Below are positions 1-8,592 of a stretch of DNA of 64,000 nucleotides, piece by piece. The position numbers and the translations under genes were made by a program. The notes beneath the pieces were generated by a model, which saw nothing but the letters and a program-made list of their open reading frames with translations, made no database searches and was not told where the DNA came from. Each line of letters starts with the position of its first letter. Position 1 is the first letter of the stretch. This DNA comes from Massilia eurypsychrophila (GTDB lineage: Bacteria; Pseudomonadota; Gammaproteobacteria; Burkholderiales; Burkholderiaceae_D): the NCBI RefSeq assembly GCF_002760655.1, contig NZ_PDOC01000014.1, positions 62,001-126,000 on the forward strand, given 5' to 3'.

Positions 1-173
1 CGATGGCGCAAGATCTGCCTTCAATGGAACGCCTGCGCGGCTCGCTGCGCGACACCATGCGCAATTCGCCGTTGCTCGATCACGCCGGCTTTGCGCGCGA
101 CATGGAAGCGGCTTACCGCGACATGTGGCTAGCATGGTGCGATCGGCCCGCTACCCAGGGAGAGCCGGCATGA
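1..173 (+). CDS. C-terminal end of a SPINDLY/OGT-like TPR glycosyltransferase (partial)
   Basis: Only the last ~56 residues are inside the window. The reading frame ends at TGA 171-173. The tail has the pattern seen at the C-terminus of bacterial SPINDLY/O-GlcNAc transferase-like proteins (GT41): a short helix with [13 protein letters not shown], then [17 protein letters not shown]. Family knowledge: such TPR-GT41 proteins glycosylate proteins in the cytoplasm, often in surface-glycan or flagellin loci. The stop overlaps the start of the next gene (ATGA at 170-173), so it appears to be the upstream member of the nucleotide-sugar operon and may use the sugar made by it. That last step is inference; the catalytic domain is not visible here. 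Confidence 0.6.
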   Translation, partial: MAQDLPSMERLRGSLRDTMRNSPLLDHAGFARDMEAAYRDMWLAWCDRPATQGEPA

Positions 174-943
174 AGGCCGTCATTCTCGCCGGCGGCCTCG
201 GTACCCGCATTCTCGAAGAGAGCCACTTGCGGCCCAAGCCGATGATCGAAATCGGCGGCAAGCCGCTGCTGTGGCACATCATGAAGACCTACTCCCAACA
301 CGGCATCCACGATTTCGTCGTCTGCCTCGGCTACAAGGGGTATGTCATCAAGGAGTACTTCGCCAACTACTTCCTGCACATGTCCGACGTCACGTTCGAC
401 CTTGAGAAGAACAGCATCGAGGTGCATGAGCGCCACGCCGAATCGTGGCGCGTGACGCTGGTCGACACCGGCGCCGACACCATGACGGGCGGGCGCCTGA
501 AGCGGGTCGAACGCTACCTGGTGCCGGGCGAACCGTTCTGCTTCACCTATGGCGACGGGCTGGCCGATATCGACATCACGCGCGAAATCGCGTTCCACAA
601 GGCGCATGGCCGGCTGGCCACGGTGGCCGCCGTGCAGCCGCCTGGGCGTTACGGCGCCCTGCTGCGCCAGGGCGACAAGGTGACCGGCTTCCAGGAAAAG
701 CCGCGCGGCGACGGCGGCTGGATCAATGGCGGTTTCTTCGTGCTGCAGCCGGAAGTGGTCGGCTACATCGACAGCGACGCCACTAGCTGGGAGCTCGAGC
801 CGATGGCCGCGCTGGCGGCCGACCGGCAGATGATGGCCTTCGAGCATGCCGGCTTCTGGCAGCCGATGGACACGCTGCGCGAGAAGAACCAGCTCGAGGA
901 CATGTGGCAATCGGGCCAGGCGCCGTGGAAGGTGTGGACATGA
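170..943 (+). CDS. rfbF: Glucose-1-phosphate cytidylyltransferase
   Basis: 257 aa, the usual length for RfbF. It makes CDP-glucose from glucose-1-phosphate and CTP, the first step to CDP-deoxysugars. The N-terminus carries the nucleotidyltransferase signature ([11 protein letters not shown], then [19 protein letters not shown]); [12 protein letters not shown] is the metal/sugar-phosphate region, and GFQEKP and INGGFFV follow. An in-frame ATG lies 45 bases upstream, but ATG 170 starts directly at the conserved MKAVILAGG and overlaps the previous stop by four bases, so it is preferred. The stop overlaps the next start in the same way (940-943), which indicates translational coupling. Confidence 0.95.
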   Translation: MKAVILAGGLGTRILEESHLRPKPMIEIGGKPLLWHIMKTYSQHGIHDFVVCLGYKGYVIKEYFANYFLHMSDVTFDLEKNSIEVHERHAESWRVTLVDTGADTMTGGRLKRVERYLVPGEPFCFTYGDGLADIDITREIAFHKAHGRLATVAAVQPPGRYGALLRQGDKVTGFQEKPRGDGGWINGGFFVLQPEVVGYIDSDATSWELEPMAALAADRQMMAFEHAGFWQPMDTLREKNQLEDMWQSGQAPWKVWT

Positions 944-2013
944 ACGCGCCGGCCAGCCTCGGTCCCGTGTTCGACGGCCGTTCCGTGTTCGTCACCGGCC
1001 ACACCGGCTTCAAGGGCGCATGGCTGTCGCTGTGGCTGGCGCGGCTCGGCGCGCGCGTCACCGGCTACGGCCTGCCGCCGTCCACCACGCCCAGCCTGTT
1101 CGACCTGGCGCGGGTGCGCGGCACGCTCGCGCGCCACATCGAATCGGACGTGCGCGACCTGGCAGCGCTGACCGCGGCGATGCAGGCGGCGGCGCCCGAG
1201 GTGGTGTTTCACCTGGCGGCGCAGGCGCTGGTGCGGCGCGGCTATCGCGATGCGCCCGACACTTGGTCGACCAACGTGATGGGGACCGTCAACCTGCTCG
1301 AGGCGGTGCGCGCCTGCCCCAGCGTCAAGGCGGTGGTGGTGGTGACGACCGATAAATGCTACGAGAACCGCGAGTGGCCGTGGGGCTACCGCGAACACGA
1401 TGCGCTCGGCGGCAGCGACCCTTACAGCGCCAGCAAGGCCGGCGCCGAACTGGTCGTGCACAGCTACCGCAGCAGTTTCTTCGCCGCCGGCGGCCCGCAA
1501 CTGGCGTCGGCCCGGGCCGGCAACGTCATCGGCGGCGGCGACTGGAGCGAAGACCGGCTGCTGGCCGATGCCGCGCGCGCGGCTGTTGCCGGCACGTCGC
1601 TGCTGATCCGCCATCCGCACGCGACCCGTCCGTGGCAGCACGTGCTCGAATCGCTGCACGGCTACCTGCGCCTGGCGACGCTGCTGCTCGACGGCCAGGG
1701 CAGGCACGCCGAGGCCTTCAATTTCGGGCCCGACGCGGCCGACAACGTGTCGGTGGCCGAACTGCTCGGCCGCCTGCAGCCGCACTGGCCGGAACTGCGC
1801 TGGCAGCTCGACCAGTCCGGCGCCGCGGTGCCGCATGAAGCCAATTTCCTGTATCTCGATTCGAGCAAGGCGCGCCGGCAGCTGGACTGGACGCCGACGT
1901 GGAACCTGGCCACCTGCCTCGAGCAGACCGCGGCCTGGTACCGCGCCGTGGCGCTGCGCCCGGCGGACGCACGCGCGATCTCGGAACGACAACTCGATCG
2001 ATTCTGCCAATGA
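940..2013 (+). CDS. rfbG: CDP-glucose 4,6-dehydratase
   Basis: 357 aa extended short-chain dehydrogenase that converts CDP-glucose to CDP-4-dehydro-6-deoxyglucose. The NAD-binding motif [12 protein letters not shown] lies near residue 20. TTDKCYEN, typical of this subfamily, is followed by the YxxxK catalytic pair in [12 protein letters not shown] and by the substrate-binding [17 protein letters not shown] is also characteristic. ATG 940 overlaps the rfbF stop. The next gene starts at ATG 2010, inside this gene's stop. No ascorbate-pathway E1 dehydratase (RfbH/DdhC) follows, so the product is probably not routed to the classic 3,6-dideoxyhexoses. Confidence 0.94.
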   Translation: MNAPASLGPVFDGRSVFVTGHTGFKGAWLSLWLARLGARVTGYGLPPSTTPSLFDLARVRGTLARHIESDVRDLAALTAAMQAAAPEVVFHLAAQALVRRGYRDAPDTWSTNVMGTVNLLEAVRACPSVKAVVVVTTDKCYENREWPWGYREHDALGGSDPYSASKAGAELVVHSYRSSFFAAGGPQLASARAGNVIGGGDWSEDRLLADAARAAVAGTSLLIRHPHATRPWQHVLESLHGYLRLATLLLDGQGRHAEAFNFGPDAADNVSVAELLGRLQPHWPELRWQLDQSGAAVPHEANFLYLDSSKARRQLDWTPTWNLATCLEQTAAWYRAVALRPADARAISERQLDRFCQ

Positions 2014-3248
2014 ACAGCTGCCCCACCTGCCGCGCCTGCGGCGCCGACCTGGTTCACACCTTTGCCGACCTCGGCGTGTCGCCGGTATCGAACGCCTTCG
2101 TCAAAGCCGGCGACGCCGAACGTGGCGAGATGTTTCACCGCCTGCACGCGCTGGTGTGCGACCGCTGCTGGCTGGTGCAGCTGGCCGGCGGCGGCGGCGC
2201 CGAGTCGCATTTCCATGACGACTACGCCTATTTTTCGTCGTTTTCCAGTTCCTGGCTGGCGCACGCCAAGCGCTACGTCGACGCCATGATCGCCCGCTTC
2301 GGGCTCGACACCGGCAGCCGGGTGATGGAAATTGCCAGCAACGACGGCTACCTGCTGCAGTACTTCGTCCAGGCGCGGATCGCCTGCACCGGCGTGGAAC
2401 CGACCGCCAACACCGCGGCGGCGGCGCGCCGCGTCGGCGTCGACACGCGCGAGCTGTTCTTTGGCCGCGACACCGCCAGCAGGTTGCTGGCCGAGACGGG
2501 GCCGGTCGATCTTCTGCTTGGCAACAACGTCCTTGCGCATGTCCCGGACATCAACGATTTTGTCGGCGCCATGCCGACGATGCTGAAGCCCGACGGCGTC
2601 GTCACGCTGGAGTTCCCGCATTTGCTCAGGCTGATCGCGGAGAATCAGTTCGACACGTTGTATCACGAGCATTACTCGTATCTGTCGCTGACCGCCTTGA
2701 CTCCGGTGTTCGCGCGGGCCGGGTTGCGCGTGTTCGACGTGGAGCACCTGCCGACCCATGGCGGCAGTGTGCGCCTGTTCGCCTGCCGCGCCGCGGCGAC
2801 CCACGCCGACAGCGCTGCGGTGGCGCTGTGCCTGGAACAGGAACGCGCCGCCGGCCTGACCAGCCTGGAGACCTACGCCGCGTTCGGCGAGCAGGTGCGC
2901 GAGACCAAGCGCGCGCTGCTGACGTTTCTGATCGACGCCAAGCGGGCGGGCCGCCGGATCGCCGCCTACGGCGCCCCTGCCAAGGGCAACACGCTGCTGA
3001 ACTATTGCGGCGTAGGCACCGATTTTATCGATTTCACGGTCGACAGGAACCCGCTCAAGCAGGGCCGTCTGCTTCCCGGCAGCCGCATCCCGGTGCTGGC
3101 GCCGCAAGCGGTGTTCGACAGCCGGCCCGACTACCTGCTGATCCTGCCGTGGAATATCAAGGACGAGGTGATCGACCAGATGGCCGGCATCCGCGCCTGG
3201 GGTGGCCGCTTCGTGGTGCCGATTCCGACGCTCGAGATCCTGCCATGA
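2010..3248 (+). CDS. Sugar C-methyltransferase (TylCIII/NovU type), SAM-dependent
   Basis: 412 aa with the three-part layout of nucleotide-sugar C-methyltransferases. An N-terminal zinc-binding segment has cysteines in CPTCRACG and VCDRCW. A Rossmann SAM domain starts near residue 95 (VMEIASNDGYLLQYF, then LLGNNVLAHVPDINDF). A C-terminal domain contains TLYHEHYSYLS, PTHGGS and AAYGAPAKGNTLLNYCG. Known family members methylate C3 of a 4-keto sugar using the adjacent ketone to form a carbanion; the CDP-4-keto-6-deoxyglucose made by the upstream gene is a reasonable substrate. The start overlaps the dehydratase stop and the stop overlaps the epimerase start. The methylated position is inferred, not seen. 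Confidence 0.88.
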   Translation: MNSCPTCRACGADLVHTFADLGVSPVSNAFVKAGDAERGEMFHRLHALVCDRCWLVQLAGGGGAESHFHDDYAYFSSFSSSWLAHAKRYVDAMIARFGLDTGSRVMEIASNDGYLLQYFVQARIACTGVEPTANTAAAARRVGVDTRELFFGRDTASRLLAETGPVDLLLGNNVLAHVPDINDFVGAMPTMLKPDGVVTLEFPHLLRLIAENQFDTLYHEHYSYLSLTALTPVFARAGLRVFDVEHLPTHGGSVRLFACRAAATHADSAAVALCLEQERAAGLTSLETYAAFGEQVRETKRALLTFLIDAKRAGRRIAAYGAPAKGNTLLNYCGVGTDFIDFTVDRNPLKQGRLLPGSRIPVLAPQAVFDSRPDYLLILPWNIKDEVIDQMAGIRAWGGRFVVPIPTLEILP

Positions 3249-3772
3249 AATTTACCGCCACGCCGATCGCCGGCGCCTTCGTCGTCGAGATCGAACCGCA
3301 TGCCGATGCGCGCGGCCTGTTCGCCCGCACCGTCTGCGACGACGAATTCGCGCGGCACGGCCTGAATGCGCGCTTTGTCCAGCAAAGCATCTCGCGCAGC
3401 GTCGGGCGCGGGGTGCTGCGCGGGATGCACTTCCAGGCCGCGCCGCACGAGGAGGAAAAGCTGGTGCGCGTCACCGGCGGCGCGATCTGGGACGCGATCC
3501 TCGACCTGCGGCCGGCCTCGCCGAGCTTTCGACAGTGGTTCGGCATCGAGCTGTCGTCGCACAACCACGCCGCGCTGTACATCCCGAAAGGGGTGGCGCA
3601 CGGCTTCCAGACCTTGACCGACAGCGCCGAAGTGCTGTACCAGATGACGGCGCCGTACACCCCGGCGGCCGAACGGGGCGTGCTGTGGAGCGACCCCGCC
3701 TTCGGTATCGCCTGGCCGCTGGCCGATCCGATCGTCTCGGCGCGCGACCAATCCCATCCTTTGTGGCAGTAA
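3245..3772 (+). CDS. dTDP-4-dehydrorhamnose 3,5-epimerase family protein (acting on a CDP-sugar here)
   Basis: 175 aa, RmlC-like cupin. Visible family features are FARTVCDDEFARHGL, RGVLRGMHFQ with the catalytic histidine, the basic/aromatic EEKLVRVTGGAIWDAILDLR, and YIPKGVAHGFQTL. It epimerises C3 and/or C5 of a 4-keto-6-deoxy sugar. Because it lies in an unbroken operon with CDP-glucose enzymes and after a C-methyltransferase, its substrate is probably the methylated CDP-4-keto sugar rather than dTDP-4-keto-6-deoxyglucose. No rmlA, rmlB or rmlD is in the window. ATG 3245 overlaps the upstream stop. Confidence 0.85.
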   Translation: MKFTATPIAGAFVVEIEPHADARGLFARTVCDDEFARHGLNARFVQQSISRSVGRGVLRGMHFQAAPHEEEKLVRVTGGAIWDAILDLRPASPSFRQWFGIELSSHNHAALYIPKGVAHGFQTLTDSAEVLYQMTAPYTPAAERGVLWSDPAFGIAWPLADPIVSARDQSHPLWQ

Positions 3773-3796
3773 CGCAGTAACTATTCGGAGAACATC

Positions 3797-4927
3797 ATGA
3801 TTCCAGTCTTTAAACCGTTGATCGAACAGGAAGAACTCGACGCCAGCCGCGAATCGCTGGAAATGGGGTGGCTCGGGATGGGCAGCTACGTGTCCGAGTT
3901 CGAACAGAAGGTCAAGCAGATCATCGGCGCCGAAGACCGTTTCGTCGCCGCCGTCAGCACCGGCACGGCCGGCCTGCACATTGCGTTGCTGGTGGCCGGG
4001 GTAGGGCCGGGCGACGAGGTGATCGTTTCCTCGTTCAACTGTTCGGCCGACTTCCAGGCGATCGGCTGGGTCGGCGCCGACATGGTGTTTTGCGACTGCG
4101 ACGACACCACCCTCGAAATCGACCTGCGCCGCGCCGAGGAACTGGTCACGCCGCGCACCAAGGCGATGATCGTGATGGACTACGACTGCATCATGTGCGA
4201 CCACGATGCGATCGCCGCCTTCGCCGAAAAGCACCAGATCCGCATCATCCACGACGCCGCCCACTCGTTCGGCTCCAGCTACAAGGGCAAGATGGTCGGC
4301 AGCTTTTCCGATATCTGCGTGTTCAGCCACGACCCGGTCAAGACCATCACCTGCCTCGACGGCGGCACCATCGTCGTGCGGACGGAGGAAGAACTGAAGC
4401 ATGTGCACGAACTGCGGCTGCTCGGCATGCAGCAGCCGGCGTCGGTGATGTACCAGAACAAGCGCGCCTGGACCTTCGATGTCGAGCGGGTCGGCTTCCG
4501 CTACCATATGCTGAACCTGCATGCGGCGATCGGCCTGGCGCAGCTAGGCAAGCTGGACGTGATTGCCGAGAGCCGCCGCGCCGCATCGCGCCACTACAAC
4601 GCGCTGCTGAAGGACCTGCCGCTGGTGCGCGTGCCGCAGACCGATTTCGACGGCGTCAATCCGTTCCTGTACTACATCCGCGTGCCGGAAGAGCTGCGCG
4701 ATGAATTGCGCGCCGAGCTGAAGGAAAACGGCGTCGATACGGGCATCCACTGGATGCCCGGCCACCAGTTTTCGCTATGGAAAGACTGCCGTGCGGGCGA
4801 CTTGAGCGTGACCAACAAGGTCGGCAAGGAGATCATTTCGCTGCCGCTGCATTCGAAAATCCCGCTGTCGGTGGTGCAGCAAGTCGCTGACCAGATCCAC
4901 GCGTTCTTCGTCCGGCGTGGTGCGTAA
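3797..4927 (+). CDS. DegT/DnrJ/EryC1/StrS family sugar aminotransferase
   Basis: 376 aa PLP-dependent aminotransferase of the sugar-4-amine (or 3-amine) type. The catalytic lysine is present in CVFSHDPVKTITCLDGG, with the PLP-phosphate region VSTGTAGLHIAL upstream and IIHDAAHSFGSSYKGK between. Keeping the lysine argues against the E1-type dehydratases (RfbH/DdhC), which replace it with histidine. It is preceded by GGAG at 3787-3790, six bases before ATG 3797. It most likely transfers an amino group from glutamate to the 4-keto position after methylation and epimerisation. The two acyltransferases that follow could act on the resulting amine. Confidence 0.88.
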   Translation: MIPVFKPLIEQEELDASRESLEMGWLGMGSYVSEFEQKVKQIIGAEDRFVAAVSTGTAGLHIALLVAGVGPGDEVIVSSFNCSADFQAIGWVGADMVFCDCDDTTLEIDLRRAEELVTPRTKAMIVMDYDCIMCDHDAIAAFAEKHQIRIIHDAAHSFGSSYKGKMVGSFSDICVFSHDPVKTITCLDGGTIVVRTEEELKHVHELRLLGMQQPASVMYQNKRAWTFDVERVGFRYHMLNLHAAIGLAQLGKLDVIAESRRAASRHYNALLKDLPLVRVPQTDFDGVNPFLYYIRVPEELRDELRAELKENGVDTGIHWMPGHQFSLWKDCRAGDLSVTNKVGKEIISLPLHSKIPLSVVQQVADQIHAFFVRRGA

Positions 4928-4928
4928 C

Positions 4929-5573
4929 ATGGCGCCGCTGCCGGCCGGGCGCGCATGCCTGGCGCTGCTGAAGGCAAGCGCGGCGCCCGGCAAGGCGTCG
5001 CTGGTACTGCCGATCGGCAAACCCGTAATTGCATACCTGCGCCCGATTCCTACCGCGCCCGGCTGCCTTGATGCGCGCGACGTCGCCTTGCTCAGCGACT
5101 GGCGCAACCGCTTCGTCAAGTCCTTCCTGACCGAATTCGTCGCCCATCCCGCGCGCACCGCGGCGTGGCTGGCCGGCCCGGTGCACGGCAACGACGGCAA
5201 GATCCTGTTCATGGTGGAAAGCCTGGACGGCACGCCGCTCGGCCATATCGGCCTGGCCTTCATCGACTGGACCAGCGGCTACGGCGAAGCCGACGCCATC
5301 GTGCGCGGCGGCGATGCGCCGCCCGGGCTGATGAAACTGGCATTGCAGACGACCTTGAAGTGGGCCAGGGACCAGCTGGGCTTGATCTCGCTGGGGGTTC
5401 GCGTGCGGTCCGACAATACCGCGCTCGAGTTCTACCGCAAGGTCGGTTTCACGGAAACGAAGCGGGTGCCGCTGGCGCGCGAGGAGCATGGCGGTGACGT
5501 CACCTGGTCCGAGTCGGCCGGGCTCGCCGGCGCCGAAGCGAGCCTGGTCTACATGCTGTACCAGGAGAGCTGA
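4929..5573 (+). CDS. GNAT family N-acetyltransferase
   Basis: About 214 aa. The C-terminal half shows the GNAT fold pattern: LGHIGLAFID (beta strands), GYGEADAIVRGG, then the alpha-helix LMKLALQTTLKWARDQLGL, and ISLGVRVRSDNTALEFYRKVGFTET, the standard acetyl-CoA GNAT ending. It is probably the N-acetyltransferase for the amino sugar made by the preceding aminotransferase. The start is uncertain: GTG 4917 and GTG 4920 are in frame and would overlap the upstream stop, while ATG 4929 begins two bases after it. None has a clear ribosome-binding site. Confidence 0.78.
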   Translation: MAPLPAGRACLALLKASAAPGKASLVLPIGKPVIAYLRPIPTAPGCLDARDVALLSDWRNRFVKSFLTEFVAHPARTAAWLAGPVHGNDGKILFMVESLDGTPLGHIGLAFIDWTSGYGEADAIVRGGDAPPGLMKLALQTTLKWARDQLGLISLGVRVRSDNTALEFYRKVGFTETKRVPLAREEHGGDVTWSESAGLAGAEASLVYMLYQES

Positions 5574-6233
5574 GTGGAGATCGTCCGCATCGGCAGGCAA
5601 GGCTTGCTCGATTACGTGGCCGCGCAACTGGCGTCGTTCTTTCCGGACGCGCGGCCCGGTTCGCCGCCGGTCGCCGCCCATATCGAAGCGCACCTCGACC
5701 GGGCGCTGCAACGCACCGGGGTCTGCATCAATGCCGTGCGGGCCTGGCAGCAGGATCGGTTCGACTATCTGCACTCGACCCAGTATTGCACCTTCCTGTA
5801 TTTTCTTGCCAACACGATGCGGCGCAATGGCGGCGATATCGACGTGTGCACCAAGCTGTTCTTGCTTAACAAGGCGCTCAACGGGATCGACCTGTTCTAC
5901 GACATCGCCATGCCCGACGTATTTTTTATCGGTCATTCCGTCGGTATCGTTCTAGCCAAGGCTAGCTACGGCAACTACCTGGTGCTGTATCAAAATTCAA
6001 CGGTGGGCAAGAACCATGGCGTGGCGCCGGTCATCGGCGAAGGCGTCGTGCTGTATCCGAACAGCGCCATCATCGGCCGCTGCCACGTCGGCGACGGCAG
6101 TGTCGTCTCGCAAGGCACCAGCGTCATCAACCAGAATGTGCCGGGGCAGTGCGTGGTGTACGCGGGCCAGGCCGGCGCGCTCGTGTTCAAGCCGCCCGGC
6201 AGGGACGTACTCGACGACATCTTTCGGCGCTGA
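5574..6233 (+). CDS. Serine acetyltransferase-like left-handed beta-helix acyltransferase
   Basis: 219 aa, started at GTG 5574 directly after the upstream stop. AGGAGAG at 5563-5569 is a well-placed ribosome-binding site. The N-terminal ~110 residues are helical. The rest follows the hexapeptide-repeat pattern of CysE-type transferases (GIVLAKASYGNYLVLYQNSTVG, VIGEGVVLYPNSAIIG, HVGDGSVVSQGTSVIN). Similar proteins sit in sugar operons rather than next to cysteine genes, so O- or N-acylation of the deoxysugar is a better guess than serine acetylation. It ends the operon; a convergent gene ends nine bases further on and no hairpin terminator is visible. Confidence 0.8.
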   Translation: MEIVRIGRQGLLDYVAAQLASFFPDARPGSPPVAAHIEAHLDRALQRTGVCINAVRAWQQDRFDYLHSTQYCTFLYFLANTMRRNGGDIDVCTKLFLLNKALNGIDLFYDIAMPDVFFIGHSVGIVLAKASYGNYLVLYQNSTVGKNHGVAPVIGEGVVLYPNSAIIGRCHVGDGSVVSQGTSVINQNVPGQCVVYAGQAGALVFKPPGRDVLDDIFRR

Positions 6234-6241
6234 CTGTTCGA

Positions 6242-7825
6242 CTAGTCGGCAACGATGACCCGGTTCTTGCCGGCTTTTTTGGCCTGGTACATCGCCTTGT
6301 CGGCGCGCGCCACCAGCGCCGCCTGCGCTTCGTTCGGCAAGCGCAACGCCACGCCGGCCGAAAAGGTGATCAGCAGCTTCTCGTTTTCGTGCAGAAAGAA
6401 ATGCTTGGTCAGCTCGCGCTGCAGGCGCGTCATCGTCTGCGCGGCCGCCTCGACCGTCGTTTCCGGCAGCAGGATCAGGAATTCCTCGCCGCCGAAGCGG
6501 GCGATCACATCCATCGAGCGCAGCGTTTCCTTGACGATCTTGACCAGGTGCTTGAGGGCGTTGTCGCCGGCCAGGTGGCCGTAGGTATCGTTGAGGCGCT
6601 TGAAGTCGTCGAGGTCGAGGATGGCCAGGCACAGCGGCGTGCCGCGGCGGTCCGAGCGCGCCGTTTCACGGTCGAACACGTCGTCCAGGCCGCGCCGGTT
6701 CAGGCTGCCGGTCAGCTGGTCTTCGCGCACCAGCTCGCTCATGTGGCGCAGCTCCGCCTCCAGCGACACGATGCGCTGCTCGGCTTCCTGGACTTCCTGG
6801 CGCGCGGCGATCATGCGGTCGCGCGACTTGAGCGCCTCGGTCTGCACCAGGCGCGTCTCGCGCAGCACGTCGCCGAGCACCACGTTGAGATCCTCGATGT
6901 TGTCGGACTTGCTGATTTTTTCGGAGAAGCCGCCGATCTTTTCGTGGAAGTCGCCGGTACTGGCCGCCACCGAGCCGAGCCGGTCGATGAACGTCATCAT
7001 CATGTTCTTGACGGTCGACTTGACGTCCGACAGGCTGTGCTTCAGGCGGCTTTGCTTGTAGATCACATCTTTCAGGCTGCGCGTGGCGTCTTCCAGCGCG
7101 CGCTGGTCCATCGGCCCGGAAATGAGTTCCTGCACGGCGTCGATCTGGCCGCGCAGCCAGCTGTCGTCGTCGAGCAGTTCGCTGACGTTTTCCAGCAGCA
7201 GCTTGAACAGGCGCAGCAGCAATTCCTGCTGTTCGGCGACGTCGCCGCTCTTGATCTCGATCTGGTAGCACAACTGCTTCAGGCGCACGGCGATTTCGCC
7301 CAGCGCTTCGTCGGTGTGGGCGACCTTGGTGGCGGCGCCGAGCGATTCGGCCTCGGTCACCAGCGCCGGCGTGCCGGTCAGCAGCGAGGCGACGGCGAAC
7401 GTCAAGGTGCGGCTGAGCAAGTCGCGCAGCTGCTTCGACTCGGCCGCTTCCGACAGCGGCGCCAGCTCGATCGCACTGGCCTTGCGAAAATGTTTTTCCA
7501 CCAGCTGCGACAGGCCGCGCGCGTAGCCGTCCCAGTCGCGCGTCTTGACGGCGCGGTTGAAGCGGCGGCCAAACTCGGCCAGCTCGCCGGGCGTCTCGGT
7601 CAGCCTGGTGGCAAAACCTCCGAGCACCGTCTCGGCGCCGCTGTCGGCGGGCGCGGGCGGCGCCACCGGCTCGGCGACGATGCCGGCGATTTCGTCATAG
7701 ATGGCGCGATAGGCGTCCGGCGTCGGCGCGATGCGGCGCGTGGCGAGGCGGCGAAATGCTTCGCGCGCGATGTCGGCGGGATTCTGGCCGGGAGCGGCCG
7801 GCGGTTTTGCGGGAGGGAGCGACAT
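6242..7825 (-). CDS. Diguanylate cyclase (GGDEF domain) with a long helical N-terminal region
   Basis: 527 aa. The C-terminal GGDEF domain starts near residue 365 with DQLTGSLNRRGL and has DLDDFKRLND (~404) and the intact active site GGEEF at 445-449. An allosteric I-site RSMD lies at 436-439, five residues before the active site. Activity as a c-di-GMP synthase with product inhibition is therefore likely. Residues 1-350 have no membrane segment and look helical, ending in a coiled coil (RQEVQEAEQRIVSLEAELRHMSELV), probably the input/dimerisation part. It stands alone between the sugar operon and a two-component system. Confidence 0.93.
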   Translation of the reverse strand: MSLPPAKPPAAPGQNPADIAREAFRRLATRRIAPTPDAYRAIYDEIAGIVAEPVAPPAPADSGAETVLGGFATRLTETPGELAEFGRRFNRAVKTRDWDGYARGLSQLVEKHFRKASAIELAPLSEAAESKQLRDLLSRTLTFAVASLLTGTPALVTEAESLGAATKVAHTDEALGEIAVRLKQLCYQIEIKSGDVAEQQELLLRLFKLLLENVSELLDDDSWLRGQIDAVQELISGPMDQRALEDATRSLKDVIYKQSRLKHSLSDVKSTVKNMMMTFIDRLGSVAASTGDFHEKIGGFSEKISKSDNIEDLNVVLGDVLRETRLVQTEALKSRDRMIAARQEVQEAEQRIVSLEAELRHMSELVREDQLTGSLNRRGLDDVFDRETARSDRRGTPLCLAILDLDDFKRLNDTYGHLAGDNALKHLVKIVKETLRSMDVIARFGGEEFLILLPETTVEAAAQTMTRLQRELTKHFFLHENEKLLITFSAGVALRLPNEAQAALVARADKAMYQAKKAGKNRVIVAD

Positions 7826-7944
7826 GGCGGCAGCAGGAACGGCTCGGGTTGGTATCTGATGTTGACATGATAAGCGTTTTTGCCGTCAGGCGAATGTTTG
7901 AATAGAAGGAAGAAAAGCCCTCTTTCCCGGCAGCATTAACGTGC

Positions 7945-8592
7945 CTATTCGATCAGCTGATTCTTGATCGCATAATGGGTCAGTTCGGCACTGTTTTTCA
8001 GCTTCATTTTCACCAGCAGGCGGGCGCGGTATTCGCTGATGGTCTTGACCGACAGCGACAGTTCCTGGGCAATCGCGCTGACCGTCTTGCCGGAGGCGAT
8101 CATCGTCAGGGTCTGGTATTCGCGGTCCGACAGCGCCTCGTGCGGCGCCGTGTCGTGGCCGTCGCCGAGCTGGCTAGCCAGCTCCTGCGCCAGCGCCGCG
8201 CTGACATACTTCTGGCCGGCGGCGACCTGCCGGATCGCCACCACCAGTTCCTGCGGCGCGCTCTGCTTGGTCAGGTAGCCGGCCGCGCCGGCCTTGAGCG
8301 AGCGGATCGCGTACTGGTCCTCGCGGTGCATCGACAGCATCAGCACGGCCATCTCGGGGTGTTCTTTCTTGACCTGCTTGAGCACCTCGATGCCGCTGCG
8401 GTCCGGCATCGAGATATCGAGCAGCATCACGTGGCACTTGGCCTTGCGAAACAGCTTGATGGCGTCGAGACCGTTTTCGGCTTCGCCGGCGACGATGATG
8501 TCGCGCTGCTCGGCGAGGATCTGCTTCAGACCCTCGCGCACGATGGCGTGGTCGTCGGCGATGAAGACGCGGATGGTGGCTTTTTCGGTCAT
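7945..8592 (-). CDS. NarL/FixJ family response regulator
   Basis: 215 aa. The receiver domain has the acidic pair in IADDH, the phosphoacceptor D59 in VMLLDISMPDRSG and the conserved lysine K109 in GYLTK. The C-terminal LuxR-type helix-turn-helix contains LSDREYQTLTMIASGKTVSAIA and LSVKTISEYRARLLVKM. ATG 8592 overlaps the stop of the histidine kinase gene by four bases, so the pair is translationally coupled. It is expected to be phosphorylated by that kinase and to regulate transcription; the target genes cannot be read from this window. Confidence 0.95.
   Translation of the reverse strand: MTEKATIRVFIADDHAIVREGLKQILAEQRDIIVAGEAENGLDAIKLFRKAKCHVMLLDISMPDRSGIEVLKQVKKEHPEMAVLMLSMHREDQYAIRSLKAGAAGYLTKQSAPQELVVAIRQVAAGQKYVSAALAQELASQLGDGHDTAPHEALSDREYQTLTMIASGKTVSAIAQELSLSVKTISEYRARLLVKMKLKNSAELTHYAIKNQLIE

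Noticed and set aside
3797-4927. CDP-4-keto-6-deoxyglucose-3-dehydrase (RfbH/DdhC) instead of an aminotransferase
   Set aside because: The PLP-binding lysine is present (DPVKTIT) and the extra cysteines for the 2Fe-2S cluster of that enzyme are not seen.
6149-7870. 573-codon open frame opposite the diguanylate cyclase
   Set aside because: Antisense shadow of the GGDEF gene, overlapping the end of the sugar operon, with no ribosome-binding site.
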